DNA from: Eubacteriales bacterium
GTDB taxonomy: Bacteria; Bacillota; Clostridia; Saccharofermentanales; UBA5734
Direction of reading: 5' to 3'
Length of the DNA stretch: 42,051 bases
Assembly (NCBI GenBank): GCA_028684955.1
Contig: JAQUEY010000007.1
Span: 1-42,051, forward strand
Of the stretch, positions 16,231-24,773 are shown one piece after another. Both the position numbers and the translations under genes were made by a program. The stretch's first letter is position 1, and each line of letters starts with the position of its first letter. The notes beneath the pieces were generated by a model, which was given only the letters and a program-made list of their open reading frames with translations, was not told the origin of the DNA and searched no databases.

Positions 16231-18537
16231 TCAACGACCACGATGGACTTCGATGATGTCCCGGATCGCCTTGATCCGGCCCATCACCCGGTCAAACTGG
16301 TTCTGGCTGGACACTTCGATGGTCATGACCAGCGTCGCTGTCACATCTTTCATCGCCGTCAGCTTGCCGGAAAGGATCGATACCTTTTCTTCCGCGATGG
16401 CATTGGAAACATCCGCCAGCAAATGGCGCCGGTCGCGTGCCACGATCTTGAGCTCAACCTGATAGGTGGAATTGCCGCCATCCTTGGCCCAGGCAACGTC
16501 GATCAGGCGGGAGGCTTTTTCGGCATTGGAAGCCGATCCGGAAGAATTTGCCATCAACTGGCGGATGTTGCTGCAATCCGTGCGATGGACAGCCACCCCC
16601 TTGCCCCGGGTGACAAAGCCGATGATCGGATCACCGGGGACCGGACTGCAGCAACGCGACAGTCGCACCAGGCAGTTGTCGATACCTTTGACCACAACCC
16701 CTTGGTCGTAGCGTGCTGTCTTGTGCTTGCCAGCCGGACGGGAAATCGTCTGGGTTCCTTCCTCATCCTCGAGTGGATTGGTCTGCGGACTGTACACCAC
16801 CTGTCCCGATGGACTGATCCGGTAGCCCAGGCGGGTCCGTTCATCATCCGGCAAGCTGCGGATGTATTCATCGCGCAGGCGCGGAACGATCTTGCCAGCC
16901 GACAGGCCGCCATATCCGATGGATGCGTACAAGTCATCGAGGGTGCTCAGGGTGTAGCGGCGATACAGGGTCTCGAGGAAATCGGCTTTCAAAAGCTGCG
17001 CTGTGGAAAACCCGGTTTTCTTGATTTCGCGTTCGACGATCTCTTTACCGCGCAGGACATTTTCCTCGCGCATTTCCTTTTTGAACCACTGGCTGATCTT
17101 ATTGCGAGCTGACGTGGATTTGACAATCTTGAGCCAGTCCCGGCTCGGTCCATGGACCTTTTCTGAAGTCAGGATCTCGACGATGTCACCGTTTTTCAGC
17201 TCGTAGGTCAGTGGAACGATCCGGCCATTGACTTTGGCCCCGTACATGCGGTTGCCAATACCGCTGTGAATGTTGTAGGCAAAATCGATCGGACAGGAGC
17301 CAGCTGGCAGGGAACGGACTTCCCCTTTGGGGGTAAAGACAAAGACCTCGTCGGCGACCAGGCCGCTCTTCAAAGTCTCCATAAACTCGCCCGCATCACG
17401 CATGTCCTTCTGCCATTCGAGCAGTTGGCGCAGCCAGGTCAGTTTACCTTCGAAATTATCCGAACTGCTGGCTGCTTTGGGCGCGCCTTCCTTGTAGCGC
17501 CAGTGGGCTGCAATGCCGTATTCTGCAGTGCGATGCATGGCCAATGTCCGGATCTGGACTTCGAAAGGGATCCCTTTGGGGCCGATCACCGTCGTGTGCA
17601 AAGACTGGTACATGTTCGGCTTGGGCATGGCAATGTAGTCTTTGAACCGGCCCGGCATGGGCTTGTACAACTCATGGACCAGTCCAAGGACCGCGTAGCA
17701 GTCTGCCACCGTGTTGACAATGATCCGGGTCGCAAACAGATCGTAAATCTGTTCAAGCTCCTTGTCCTGGGCTTTCATCTTGCGATAGATGCTGTAGAAA
17801 TGCTTGGGCCGGCCTTCGATGTCGGCCTCGATCCCCATCTCGCGAATCTTGTTCTGCAGCTGGACAACGACATCCTCGAGATATTGTTCGCGTTCGGACC
17901 GTTTTTGCGAGATCGCGCCGACCAGCTCATAGTAGGCATTGCGGTCAATGTAGCGCAGGCACAGGTCCTCCAGCTCCCATTTGATTTTGTAAATACCGAG
18001 CCGGTGCGCCAGCGGTGCATAGATATCGAGCGTTTCGCGAGCTTTTTCCAGCTGCTTTTCCGGTGTCATGTGTTTCATGGTCCGCATGTTGTGCAGGCGG
18101 TCCGCCAGCTTGATCAGAACGACACGGATGTCCTTGGCCATGGCCAGGAACATCTTGCGAAAATTTTCTGCCTGGATTTCTTCTTTGGATGAGTAGGGGA
18201 TCCGGCCGAGTTTGGTCACCCCATCGACGAGAGAAGCGACGTCATCGCCAAACCGCGTAGCCAGTTCATCATAGGAAATGCCAGTGTCTTCGATGGTGTC
18301 GTGCAGCAAGGCAGCGATCAAGGTGTCGGCGTCAACTTCCAGTTCGGTGAGGATTTCTGCGGTGGCCAGAGGATGGATGATGTAAGGCTCTCCAGTAACC
18401 CGGCGCTGCTGCTCATGGGCGGTCCGGGCAAATTCGTAAGCCTCGATGATCCGCTGACCATCGTGCTGGCCGGAATACTCCTCATACAGGCGGATGATCC
18501 GCTGCAAGATTTCATTACTGGTTTCGTGATGGCTCAT
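16231..18537 (-). CDS. rel: Bifunctional (p)ppGpp synthetase/hydrolase
   Basis: Makes and degrades the stringent-response alarmone. The 768-residue length and domain order are standard for the Rel/RSH long form: HD hydrolase (His55, His79-Asp80 and the IEDT motif at 82-85, so hydrolysis looks intact), synthetase (with GRFKDYIAMPKPNMYQSLHT and EVQIRT), TGS (about 405-465, FTPKGEVRSLPAGSCPIDFA), a zinc-finger region (CCSPVPGDPIIGFVTRGKG and HRTDC) and a C-terminal ACT domain (about 690-768). The start ATG overlaps the recJ stop as ATGA. An AraC/PocR regulator follows at 18 bases. In many Firmicutes apt lies between recJ and rel; it is absent here. Confidence 0.97.
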   Translation of the reverse strand: MSHHETSNEILQRIIRLYEEYSGQHDGQRIIEAYEFARTAHEQQRRVTGEPYIIHPLATAEILTELEVDADTLIAALLHDTIEDTGISYDELATRFGDDVASLVDGVTKLGRIPYSSKEEIQAENFRKMFLAMAKDIRVVLIKLADRLHNMRTMKHMTPEKQLEKARETLDIYAPLAHRLGIYKIKWELEDLCLRYIDRNAYYELVGAISQKRSEREQYLEDVVVQLQNKIREMGIEADIEGRPKHFYSIYRKMKAQDKELEQIYDLFATRIIVNTVADCYAVLGLVHELYKPMPGRFKDYIAMPKPNMYQSLHTTVIGPKGIPFEVQIRTLAMHRTAEYGIAAHWRYKEGAPKAASSSDNFEGKLTWLRQLLEWQKDMRDAGEFMETLKSGLVADEVFVFTPKGEVRSLPAGSCPIDFAYNIHSGIGNRMYGAKVNGRIVPLTYELKNGDIVEILTSEKVHGPSRDWLKIVKSTSARNKISQWFKKEMREENVLRGKEIVEREIKKTGFSTAQLLKADFLETLYRRYTLSTLDDLYASIGYGGLSAGKIVPRLRDEYIRSLPDDERTRLGYRISPSGQVVYSPQTNPLEDEEGTQTISRPAGKHKTARYDQGVVVKGIDNCLVRLSRCCSPVPGDPIIGFVTRGKGVAVHRTDCSNIRQLMANSSGSASNAEKASRLIDVAWAKDGGNSTYQVELKIVARDRRHLLADVSNAIAEEKVSILSGKLTAMKDVTATLVMTIEVSSQNQFDRVMGRIKAIRDIIEVHRGR

Positions 18538-20621
18538 CCAAGGCCTCCCTGGGCTTTCAAGTATTGGTAAGTCGGGGCATCCGACAAGCGGACTTTAGCC
18601 TGGTTCTGGGCAGCCGGTGACAGGGCAATCCGGACGCGGTCCCGGCCCAAATGCTGGATGGTCAGCAAACGACTCTCAGCGAACACCCGCAGGATCTGGG
18701 CCAGTTTGACCGCATTCAAGGGTCGATTGTAACTGCGGGCAATCCGACGGGCCAGCAAGGACAGGTCAGTCTGGACCGGATGATCCGCATAGGCTGTGCG
18801 CAGATACTGGAAAGCCATGACATAATCATCGCGATCCGGCAGTACTTGATCCAGTGACAGATGGCACATCCTGGCCAGACCCTGAAGATCAGGCTGGGCG
18901 GCAAAGAGGTCAGTCTGACCAGACCAGATGCGATCCACTGCGGACACCAAGCTGGGATGGATGTCCCTGATCTGCAGCTGGACCGTGCGACGGCCATTGA
19001 ATTCATTGAGTTCCAGGGCAAACAGCAGATCGACCTGGTCTTTGGCGGCAAACAAATCATCGGCAAGACTGAAGTTGAAGGCGATCCCGGTCAGCGGCCT
19101 GGCCTTTCCATCACTTGCGGAGATGCGGACATGCTTGCCATTGCCGACCAGACGCCATTCCAAAAGGGTCAGGTTGCGGCAGACCAGCAAGGGTTGGCGA
19201 TTGCTCTCGCCAAAAGGGGCCAGTTCCTGCAAGGCGAGGGCATTGGCCTCGGTCAAGTCATCCAGGGTAACCAGCGCGTCGGCCGTGATCTCGGGCCTGA
19301 ATGCCAGCGGATCAATCTGCTGGGCAGCATACGCATTGACAGCCCTGCAAAAATCGTCCAGAGAGGCCTGCGCCACTTCGATGCCGGCTGCTTTGCGATG
19401 GCCGCCGAATTTGACCGTATGGCTGGCGCCAGCCCGGATGGCCTCCAGGATGTCGAAATTGCCACAAGTGCGTGCAGAACCTTTAAACCGGCCGCCCTCG
19501 CCACCCAGGACAATAACCGGCCGATGGTACAAGTCAACCAGCCGTGAGCAGACGATCCCGACCACACCCGTATGCCATCCCTCGCGTGCCAGGATGATCA
19601 GATCGGAAGATGAAAAATCAAAAGAGGATTCGATTTGCGCGGTCGCTTCAGCCAGGATGGCAGCCTCGAGGGCCTGGCGCTGGCCGTTCTGATCTTGCAG
19701 CTCCAGCGCCAGTTCACGGGCCTTGGAGCGATCATCGGTCAAAAGCAGCTCCAGGGCTGGCATGGCAGCTCCGAGACGACCAGCGGCATTCAGGCGCGGG
19801 GCCAGTGTATATCCGATCGTACTGGCATCGATCACCCGGTCACTCTGGACGCAGACAGACAACAATTCCGTCAGGCCGATGTGCAGGTGGCGGTTCAAGG
19901 CCTGAAGCCCCTGGCGGACAAGGATCCGGTTTTCATCCAGTAAAGGCACCACATCTGCAACCGTACCCAGGGCTACCAGAGCGTATTCGGTCAAATCAGG
20001 CAGGGGCACGTGAAGCACTTGGCACAAGGCCTGGATCAGCTTGAATGTGACGCCAACACCGGATAGGCTTGTGGTCGGGTATGTGGAATCGTGGCGTTTG
20101 GGGTTGACGACCGCTCGAGCCTGCGGCAGGATATCCGGGCACTCGTGGTGATCGGTGATGACCACGGCCACTCCCGCTGCTTCCAGCTTTGCCACAGCAG
20201 CGACACTGGTCACGCCACAGTCAACGGTAATCAGCAGTCCCGCATCCAGGGCAAGGGTGCGTTCCACACTTGACTCACTGAGACCGTAGCCATCGACCAG
20301 CCGGTCCGGGATCAAGGGTTCACAGGCGATGCCGTTCTGGCGGAAAAACCGGACCAGCAGGGCGGTAGCCGTCAGGCCATCGACATCATAGTCACCGTGG
20401 ATAACAATTGTAAGACCACGCTCGATGGCAGACTCGATGACCCTGCAGGCAGCAGCCATGTCTGGCAGCAGAAAAGGGTCGTGGAGATCCTCGAGCTTGG
20501 GATGGAGGAATTGCTCGCGCAGCAGGCCCTCGCCCAGCTGACGGTTCTGGAGAATGCGTTCGGGCAAAGGTGCAGATCCCGGCTGTTCATCCAGGATCTT
20601 CCATTCTTTCTGGATCAGCAT
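18534..20621 (-). CDS. recJ: Single-stranded-DNA-specific 5'-3' exonuclease RecJ
   Basis: A DNA repair and recombination nuclease. The 695-residue protein has the DHH phosphoesterase motifs in order: HGDYDVDGLTATALL (about 75-89), VDCGVTS, DHHECPD, and the DHHA1 motif FGGHRKAAGIEV (about 410-421), followed by the OB-fold and a C-terminal region with a winged-helix-like end. An AAGGAGGG site precedes the ATG by seven bases. A TGTTATACT extended -10 lies just upstream, inside the T-tract of the yqeY terminator. The stop overlaps the rel start. The recJ-rel linkage is common in Firmicutes. Confidence 0.95.
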   Translation of the reverse strand: MLIQKEWKILDEQPGSAPLPERILQNRQLGEGLLREQFLHPKLEDLHDPFLLPDMAAACRVIESAIERGLTIVIHGDYDVDGLTATALLVRFFRQNGIACEPLIPDRLVDGYGLSESSVERTLALDAGLLITVDCGVTSVAAVAKLEAAGVAVVITDHHECPDILPQARAVVNPKRHDSTYPTTSLSGVGVTFKLIQALCQVLHVPLPDLTEYALVALGTVADVVPLLDENRILVRQGLQALNRHLHIGLTELLSVCVQSDRVIDASTIGYTLAPRLNAAGRLGAAMPALELLLTDDRSKARELALELQDQNGQRQALEAAILAEATAQIESSFDFSSSDLIILAREGWHTGVVGIVCSRLVDLYHRPVIVLGGEGGRFKGSARTCGNFDILEAIRAGASHTVKFGGHRKAAGIEVAQASLDDFCRAVNAYAAQQIDPLAFRPEITADALVTLDDLTEANALALQELAPFGESNRQPLLVCRNLTLLEWRLVGNGKHVRISASDGKARPLTGIAFNFSLADDLFAAKDQVDLLFALELNEFNGRRTVQLQIRDIHPSLVSAVDRIWSGQTDLFAAQPDLQGLARMCHLSLDQVLPDRDDYVMAFQYLRTAYADHPVQTDLSLLARRIARSYNRPLNAVKLAQILRVFAESRLLTIQHLGRDRVRIALSPAAQNQAKVRLSDAPTYQYLKAQGGLG

Positions 20622-20663
20622 GTCTTGGCCCTCCTTCCTCTCCTTTTTTAGCTGAGTAGTTCC

Positions 20664-20672
20664 AGTATAACA
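20664..20672 (-). promoter_or_regulatory. Extended -10 promoter of recJ-rel-araC
   Basis: TGTTATACT on the minus strand (TATACT at 20664-20669), with no good -35. It starts in the T-run of the preceding terminator, a compact arrangement. Confidence 0.42.
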
Positions 20673-20711
20673 AAAGAGACTCGATATCGCGTGATACCAA
20701 GTCCCCTTTTT
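20671..20711. terminator. Terminator after rpsU-yqeY
   Basis: A 13-pair stem with three G-T pairs (20676-20688 with 20693-20705) and a four-base loop. On the minus strand it is followed by TTTTGTT, so it ends the rpsU-yqeY transcript; a T-run also exists on the plus side (20707-20711). Confidence 0.75.
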
Positions 20712-20729
20712 AGTTCACGTGGCAGATTT

Positions 20730-21173
20730 TCAACCGAGCAGACGCTTGACAACGGTGTTGACCAATTTACCGTCTGCCTTGCCTTTGATATCTGGCATGA
20801 GCACTTTCATGACAGCACCCATGTCACGGGCAGAATGAGCATCAGCCTTGACAATGGCAGCCCGGACCAGCTCTTCAATCTCGGTTTCACCAAGCTGGGC
20901 TGGCAGGTATGCTTCGATCAGGGCCATCTCGGCTTTGTTTTTCTCGAGGATATCGGTACGGTCAGATCCGGCCAGTTCCTGGACCGTCTCCGAGCGCTTC
21001 TTGTGCTCTTTGGCCAAAATCTCAATCACACCCGATTCATCCAAAACAACCTGCTGGTCTTTTTCGACTTGCAGGACGGCAGCCCGGAGAATCTGCAGCA
21101 GATCTTTGCGCAGGGTATCCCTGGCTTTCATGGCTTCCTTGAGGTCTTCCAGCAATTTTTCCTTGATAGTCAT
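20730..21173 (-). CDS. yqeY: GatB/YqeY domain protein
   Basis: The 147-residue protein starts MTIKEKLLEDLKEAMKARD and contains YLPAQLGETEIEELV and MGAVMKVLMPDIKGKADGKLVNTVVKRLL, the family's two helical halves. The second half is homologous to the tRNA-binding tail domain of GatB. The family's function is not established; it is often linked to tRNA-related roles by this homology. It lies six bases after rpsU, the usual pairing in Firmicutes, and is followed by a terminator at 20671-20711. Confidence 0.93.
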   Translation of the reverse strand: MTIKEKLLEDLKEAMKARDTLRKDLLQILRAAVLQVEKDQQVVLDESGVIEILAKEHKKRSETVQELAGSDRTDILEKNKAEMALIEAYLPAQLGETEIEELVRAAIVKADAHSARDMGAVMKVLMPDIKGKADGKLVNTVVKRLLG

Positions 21174-21179
21174 AGGCGT

Positions 21180-21353
21180 TTAGCGTTTCCTTTTCCTGGC
21201 TGCTTCGGATTTCTTCTTGCGGCGGACACTCGGTTTCTCATAATATTCACGTTTGCGAACCTCGGCCAAAACGCCTGAGCGTGCGCAAGAACGCTTGAAA
21301 CGACGCAGTGCGCTGTCAAGGGTTTCGCTTTCTTTCACTCGAATTTCAGACAT
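21180..21353 (-). CDS. rpsU: 30S ribosomal protein S21
   Basis: The ATG at 21353 gives 57 residues, [20 protein letters not shown] with a strongly basic end ([14 protein letters not shown]), as expected for S21 near the 3' end of 16S rRNA. A GGGGGTG ribosome site is eight bases upstream. The frame continues upstream for 20 more codons, but these are leader. A good promoter lies at 21442-21471, and yqeY follows after six bases. Confidence 0.96.
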   Translation of the reverse strand: MSEIRVKESETLDSALRRFKRSCARSGVLAEVRKREYYEKPSVRRKKKSEAARKRKR

Positions 21354-21441
21354 GTTGTATTCACCCCCCTCAACAGCGAATTCCTGTGGTCGTGGTGACG
21401 ACAGGCGCAACAAGCCCGATCGGACAAAATGCAGCAGTAGA

Positions 21442-21471
21442 ATTATAAGCGCTGGCCGGAACTTTCGTCAA
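21442..21471 (-). promoter_or_regulatory. Promoter of rpsU-yqeY
   Basis: TTGACG (21466-21471) and TATAAT (21442-21447) on the minus strand are 18 bases apart. The leader is about 80 bases. Confidence 0.72.
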
Positions 21472-21500
21472 TGAAGCGGGAGCCCGCCAGATGCCCGCGA

Positions 21501-21522
21501 AAGGTCCCTTTTTTGGGACTTT
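21501..21522. terminator. Weak hairpin after the HIT gene
   Basis: GTCCC (21504-21508) and GGGAC (21515-21519) form a five-pair stem with a T6 loop, extended by A-T pairs around a bulge. It is directly after the HIT stop on the minus strand. The stem is short and termination is uncertain. Confidence 0.35.
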
Positions 21523-21873
21523 TCAGACAATTTTGTCGCCCAGGACCTTGCCACCAAGCAGATGGAAATGGACATGCTCGATGGTCTGGCCAGCGTCTGG
21601 CCCACAGTTGTTGATCAGGCGGTACCCTTTTTGACGGATCCCAACCAGATCTGCAACCTTGGGGATGGCACGCAAGACCTGGCCCAGGATCTTCTCTCCA
21701 TCAGCATGGCCGGCAAGCGTGTCAATGTCCGCTACATGCTTTTTAGGCACAATCAGGACATGGACCGGAGCCTGGGGATGCAGGTCATGGAACGCGACAA
21801 CGGCCTCGTCTTCGTAGACCAGCTGGGTCGGTATTTCGCCATTGGCCAGTTTGCAGAAAATACAATCAGACAT
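21523..21873 (-). CDS. hinT: HIT-family (HINT-type) nucleotide-binding protein
   Basis: The 116-residue protein is a purine nucleotide phosphoramidase/hydrolase of the HINT branch. It begins MSDCIFCKLANGEIPTQLVY, has the PVHVLIVPKKHVADI strand and the catalytic histidine triad HVHFHLLGG near the end, preceded by NCGPDAGQTI. GGGAGG lies a few bases before the ATG. It follows alaS by 32 bases on the same strand and is probably co-transcribed with it. Its natural substrate in bacteria is not settled; aminoacyl-AMP hydrolysis has been reported for the family, which would fit the synthetase neighbour, but that is inference. Confidence 0.93.
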   Translation of the reverse strand: MSDCIFCKLANGEIPTQLVYEDEAVVAFHDLHPQAPVHVLIVPKKHVADIDTLAGHADGEKILGQVLRAIPKVADLVGIRQKGYRLINNCGPDAGQTIEHVHFHLLGGKVLGDKIV

Positions 21874-21905
21874 GTAGATCCTCCCTGGATTCCTCTGCCA
21901 GTCTC

Positions 21906-24569
21906 TCAGAATCCCAACTGCTTGTGCGCCATGTCTGCTGCCGCAGCCAGGGCTTTGTCGATGGCAAAGACATCTTTGCCCCCGGCCTGGGCCATGTCGG
22001 GTCTGCCTCCTCCACCACCGCCGGTGATTTTGGCTGCTTCTCGGACCAGATTGCCCGCATTGGCACCTGCCTTGACGGCTTCGGGGCTGGCCATGGCAAC
22101 GAGGGCAACTTTCCCCTCCTGGCTGCTGGCCAGAACAATGACAGCTGGAGCGATTTTATCGCGCAGACGATCGGCAGCCTGGCGCAGCTGGTCGGCATCG
22201 GGTGTGTCCAGCCGAGCCGTGAGAATCTTGAATGAACCAGCCTCTACCGCCTGGGCAGCGAGCGCATCGGCTGCGCCAGCAGTCTGGCGCGCCTGTTCGG
22301 CTTCGATCTGTTTTTCCAGTTCCCGTGTCCGGTTCAGCAGGACTTCGACCCGGTGGGGGACCTCGTTGGCAGGGGCCTTGACCATCTGGCCCATCTTGAC
22401 CAGCAGGTCATCTTGTTCACGGACCCAGGCCAGGGCAGCCTGCCCGGTGATGCCTTCGATCCGGCGCACACCTGCTGCGACCCCGCTTTCCGAGACCAGG
22501 CGGAAAAGACAGGCTTCGGAGGATTGCTTCAGGTGCGTGCCACCGCACAGCTCCTGGCTGAAATCGCCCACACGGACAACACGCACCTGGTCCCCGTACT
22601 TTTCATCAAACAAGGCCATGGCACCGGACTTGCGTGCCTCATCCAGTGACATCACTTCGGTCTGGACGGCAAAATTCTCCAGGATGATGCCATTGACGAT
22701 TTGCTCGACCTGAGCTTTTTCCGCTGCTGTCATGGGCTGGAAATGGGTGAAATCGAAGCGCAGACGGTCAGCCGAAACAGCTGATCCAGCCTGGGCGACA
22801 TGATCGCCGAGCACCTCGCGCAAAGCTTTGTGCAGGATATGTGTGGTGGTGTGGTTGCGTGCTGTCGAGAGACGGGCGGTTCGGTCCACTGTCAGGGTAA
22901 CCCGTTCATGGAGCGCGAGGCTGCCGGTTTCTACGATGGCGCTGTGCAGATAAATGCCCTCTGCTGTCTTGGTTGTGTCGAGAACGCGTGCGGTTCCGTT
23001 CGGGCCGGTCATCTGGCCGATGTCGCCGGTCTGGCCGCCGGAAGCACCGTAGAAAGGGGTGCGGTCTGTGATCAGGGTGATTTTCTGGTTTTCTACAGCC
23101 AGATCTGTAAGGCTGAGGGTTTCACCCGTCTCGTCAGCCATCAGGATGGCCTTGATCACACCCTCATCTGCCAGGGTGTCGTAGCCGGTGAACACAGTTG
23201 CCACCGTGCGATCCACGCCCTCTGGCAAACTGCCCTGGCCCCAGGCTGAACCGACCTTCTCCCGCAAGGCTTTGCGAGCCATGTCCTTTTGCCGGTTCAT
23301 TTCGGCGCGGAAACCGTCTTCATCAATTTCGAGACCTTGTTCCGCGGCAATTTCCCGGGTCAGGTCGAGCGGGAAACCGTAGGTATCGTGAAGCTTGAAA
23401 ACATCCTCACCCTGCAGCCGGACCTGGCCTTCGGCACGGGACTTGTCCATCATCTGCTCGAGAATGGCCGTGCCCTGGGCAATGGTCTCGGCAAAACGTT
23501 CCTCCTCCGTGCGGATGACCTTGGTGATGTAGTCCCGACGGATCTCGAGTTCTGGATAAGCGGATTTGGATTCACGCACGACGATGGAGCAGACGTCGTA
23601 CAGGAAAGGTTTGTCAACGCCGAGCAGGCGGCCGAAACGAGCCGCACGGCGCAACAGGCGGCGCAGGACATAGCCACGGCCTTCGTTGGACGGGATGATG
23701 CCATCAGAGATCATCATGGTCGTGCTGCGGATATGGTCGGTGATGACCCGGATCGCCACGTCCGTCTTTTCGTCCTGACCGTACTGGACATGGGTCTTGG
23801 CACAGACATAATCCAGGATGGCCCGGACGGTATCGACTTCAAACAAATTGCCAACGCCCTGCATGATGACAGCAAAACGCTCCAGCCCGGCACCGGTGTC
23901 GATGTTTTTCTTGGCCAGAGGGGTGTAGCTGCCGTCCTCTTCTTTGTTGAACTGGGTGAAGACCAGATTCCAGAACTCGACATAGCGGTCGCAGTCGCAG
24001 CCTACCTGGCAGGTCGGGCTGTCACAGCCATAGGCCTCGCCACGGTCGAAATAGATCTCCGAGCAAGGACCACAAGGACCAGTGCCGTGTTCCCAGAAGT
24101 TGTCAGCCTTGCCCAGGCGGAAAATCTTCGATTCTGGCAAACCGACATCCTGGTGCCAGATGTCATAAGCCTCGTCATCCTCGAGGTAGACGGTGACAAA
24201 CAGGCGCTCTTCGGGGATTTCCATCACCTGGGTGCAAAACTCCCAGGCCCAGGGGATAATTTCCTTTTTGAAATAGTCGCCGAACGAGAAATTGCCCAGC
24301 ATCTCGAAATAGGTACCGTGGCGGCTCGTCTTGCCGACGCGCTCGATATCGGGTGTACGGATGCATTTCTGGCACGTGGTGACCCGCGGTGCAGGCGGTG
24401 TTTCAGCCCCGGTGAAATAGGGTTTGAGCGGGGTCATGCCCGCATTGATCAGAAGGATCGACGGGTCATTTTTGGGCACCAGCGGGAAACTGGGCAGGCG
24501 CAGATGCTCTTTGGATTCAAAGAAAGCCAGGAATTTTTCCCGGATGACATTAAGACTCAATGGCTGCAT
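21906..24569 (-). CDS. alaS: Alanyl-tRNA synthetase
   Basis: Charges tRNA-Ala with alanine and edits mischarged serine and glycine. The 887-residue protein is full length. It begins MQPLSLNVIREKFLAFFESK, with the class II catalytic core (INAGMTPLKPYF, TPDIERVGKTSRHGTYFEML, FSFGDYFKKE), a cysteine-rich insertion (CDSPTCQVGCDCD), the editing domain with HTTTHILHKALR and the CGGTHL motif, and a C-terminal glycine-rich DHHA1 region (GGGGGRPDMAQAGG). AAGGAG precedes the ATG. The 200-base upstream gap has a good promoter but no T-box signature. hinT follows. Confidence 0.98.
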   Translation of the reverse strand: MQPLSLNVIREKFLAFFESKEHLRLPSFPLVPKNDPSILLINAGMTPLKPYFTGAETPPAPRVTTCQKCIRTPDIERVGKTSRHGTYFEMLGNFSFGDYFKKEIIPWAWEFCTQVMEIPEERLFVTVYLEDDEAYDIWHQDVGLPESKIFRLGKADNFWEHGTGPCGPCSEIYFDRGEAYGCDSPTCQVGCDCDRYVEFWNLVFTQFNKEEDGSYTPLAKKNIDTGAGLERFAVIMQGVGNLFEVDTVRAILDYVCAKTHVQYGQDEKTDVAIRVITDHIRSTTMMISDGIIPSNEGRGYVLRRLLRRAARFGRLLGVDKPFLYDVCSIVVRESKSAYPELEIRRDYITKVIRTEEERFAETIAQGTAILEQMMDKSRAEGQVRLQGEDVFKLHDTYGFPLDLTREIAAEQGLEIDEDGFRAEMNRQKDMARKALREKVGSAWGQGSLPEGVDRTVATVFTGYDTLADEGVIKAILMADETGETLSLTDLAVENQKITLITDRTPFYGASGGQTGDIGQMTGPNGTARVLDTTKTAEGIYLHSAIVETGSLALHERVTLTVDRTARLSTARNHTTTHILHKALREVLGDHVAQAGSAVSADRLRFDFTHFQPMTAAEKAQVEQIVNGIILENFAVQTEVMSLDEARKSGAMALFDEKYGDQVRVVRVGDFSQELCGGTHLKQSSEACLFRLVSESGVAAGVRRIEGITGQAALAWVREQDDLLVKMGQMVKAPANEVPHRVEVLLNRTRELEKQIEAEQARQTAGAADALAAQAVEAGSFKILTARLDTPDADQLRQAADRLRDKIAPAVIVLASSQEGKVALVAMASPEAVKAGANAGNLVREAAKITGGGGGGRPDMAQAGGKDVFAIDKALAAAADMAHKQLGF

Positions 24570-24631
24570 GATGGTTACTTCTCCTTGCCGGATTTTTTGC
24601 CTTCACTACCGGACAGTTCATTATCCGAAAT

Positions 24632-24660
24632 AGTTTACACGAATCCGCCAAAGGCGGCAA
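24632..24660 (-). promoter_or_regulatory. Promoter of alaS-hinT
   Basis: TTGCCG (24655-24660) and TAAACT (24632-24637) on the minus strand are 17 bases apart. The spacer and -35 contain the dyad CCGCC-AAA-GGCGG (24645-24657). Confidence 0.65.
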
Positions 24661-24698
24661 CAGGCCTTAAAAAATCTCGCCCACCTGGAATGGATCTG

Positions 24699-24707
24699 TG
24701 ATAAAAT
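24699..24707 (+). promoter_or_regulatory. Extended -10 promoter of the DUF1015-DUF2298 pair
   Basis: TGATAAAAT with TAAAAT at 24702-24707 and no clear -35. The start codon is 66 bases downstream. Confidence 0.45.
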
Positions 24708-24727
24708 CTGCCTTGGATCCAACCAAA

Positions 24728-24742
24728 CAGGCAACTTGCCTG
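24728..24742. repeat. 15-base palindrome in the DUF1015 leader
   Basis: CAGGCAA-C-TTGCCTG is a perfect inverted repeat with a single central base, 31 bases before the DUF1015 start codon. It may be an operator; the loop is too small for a full-length RNA stem. Confidence 0.4.
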
Positions 24743-24773
24743 ACTGCCGATTCTGCATAAGAGGTGCCCTGAA

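Noticed and set aside
21562-22713. 383-codon plus-strand frame
   Set aside because: Antisense to hinT and alaS; composition is of a shadow frame.
23289-24701. 470-codon open frame on the plus strand
   Set aside because: Entirely antisense to alaS, which is intact and conserved.
24570-24773. Possible T-box leader for alaS
   Set aside because: The 200-base gap contains a good promoter close to the gene, but no TGGNACCGCG-type motif or terminator.
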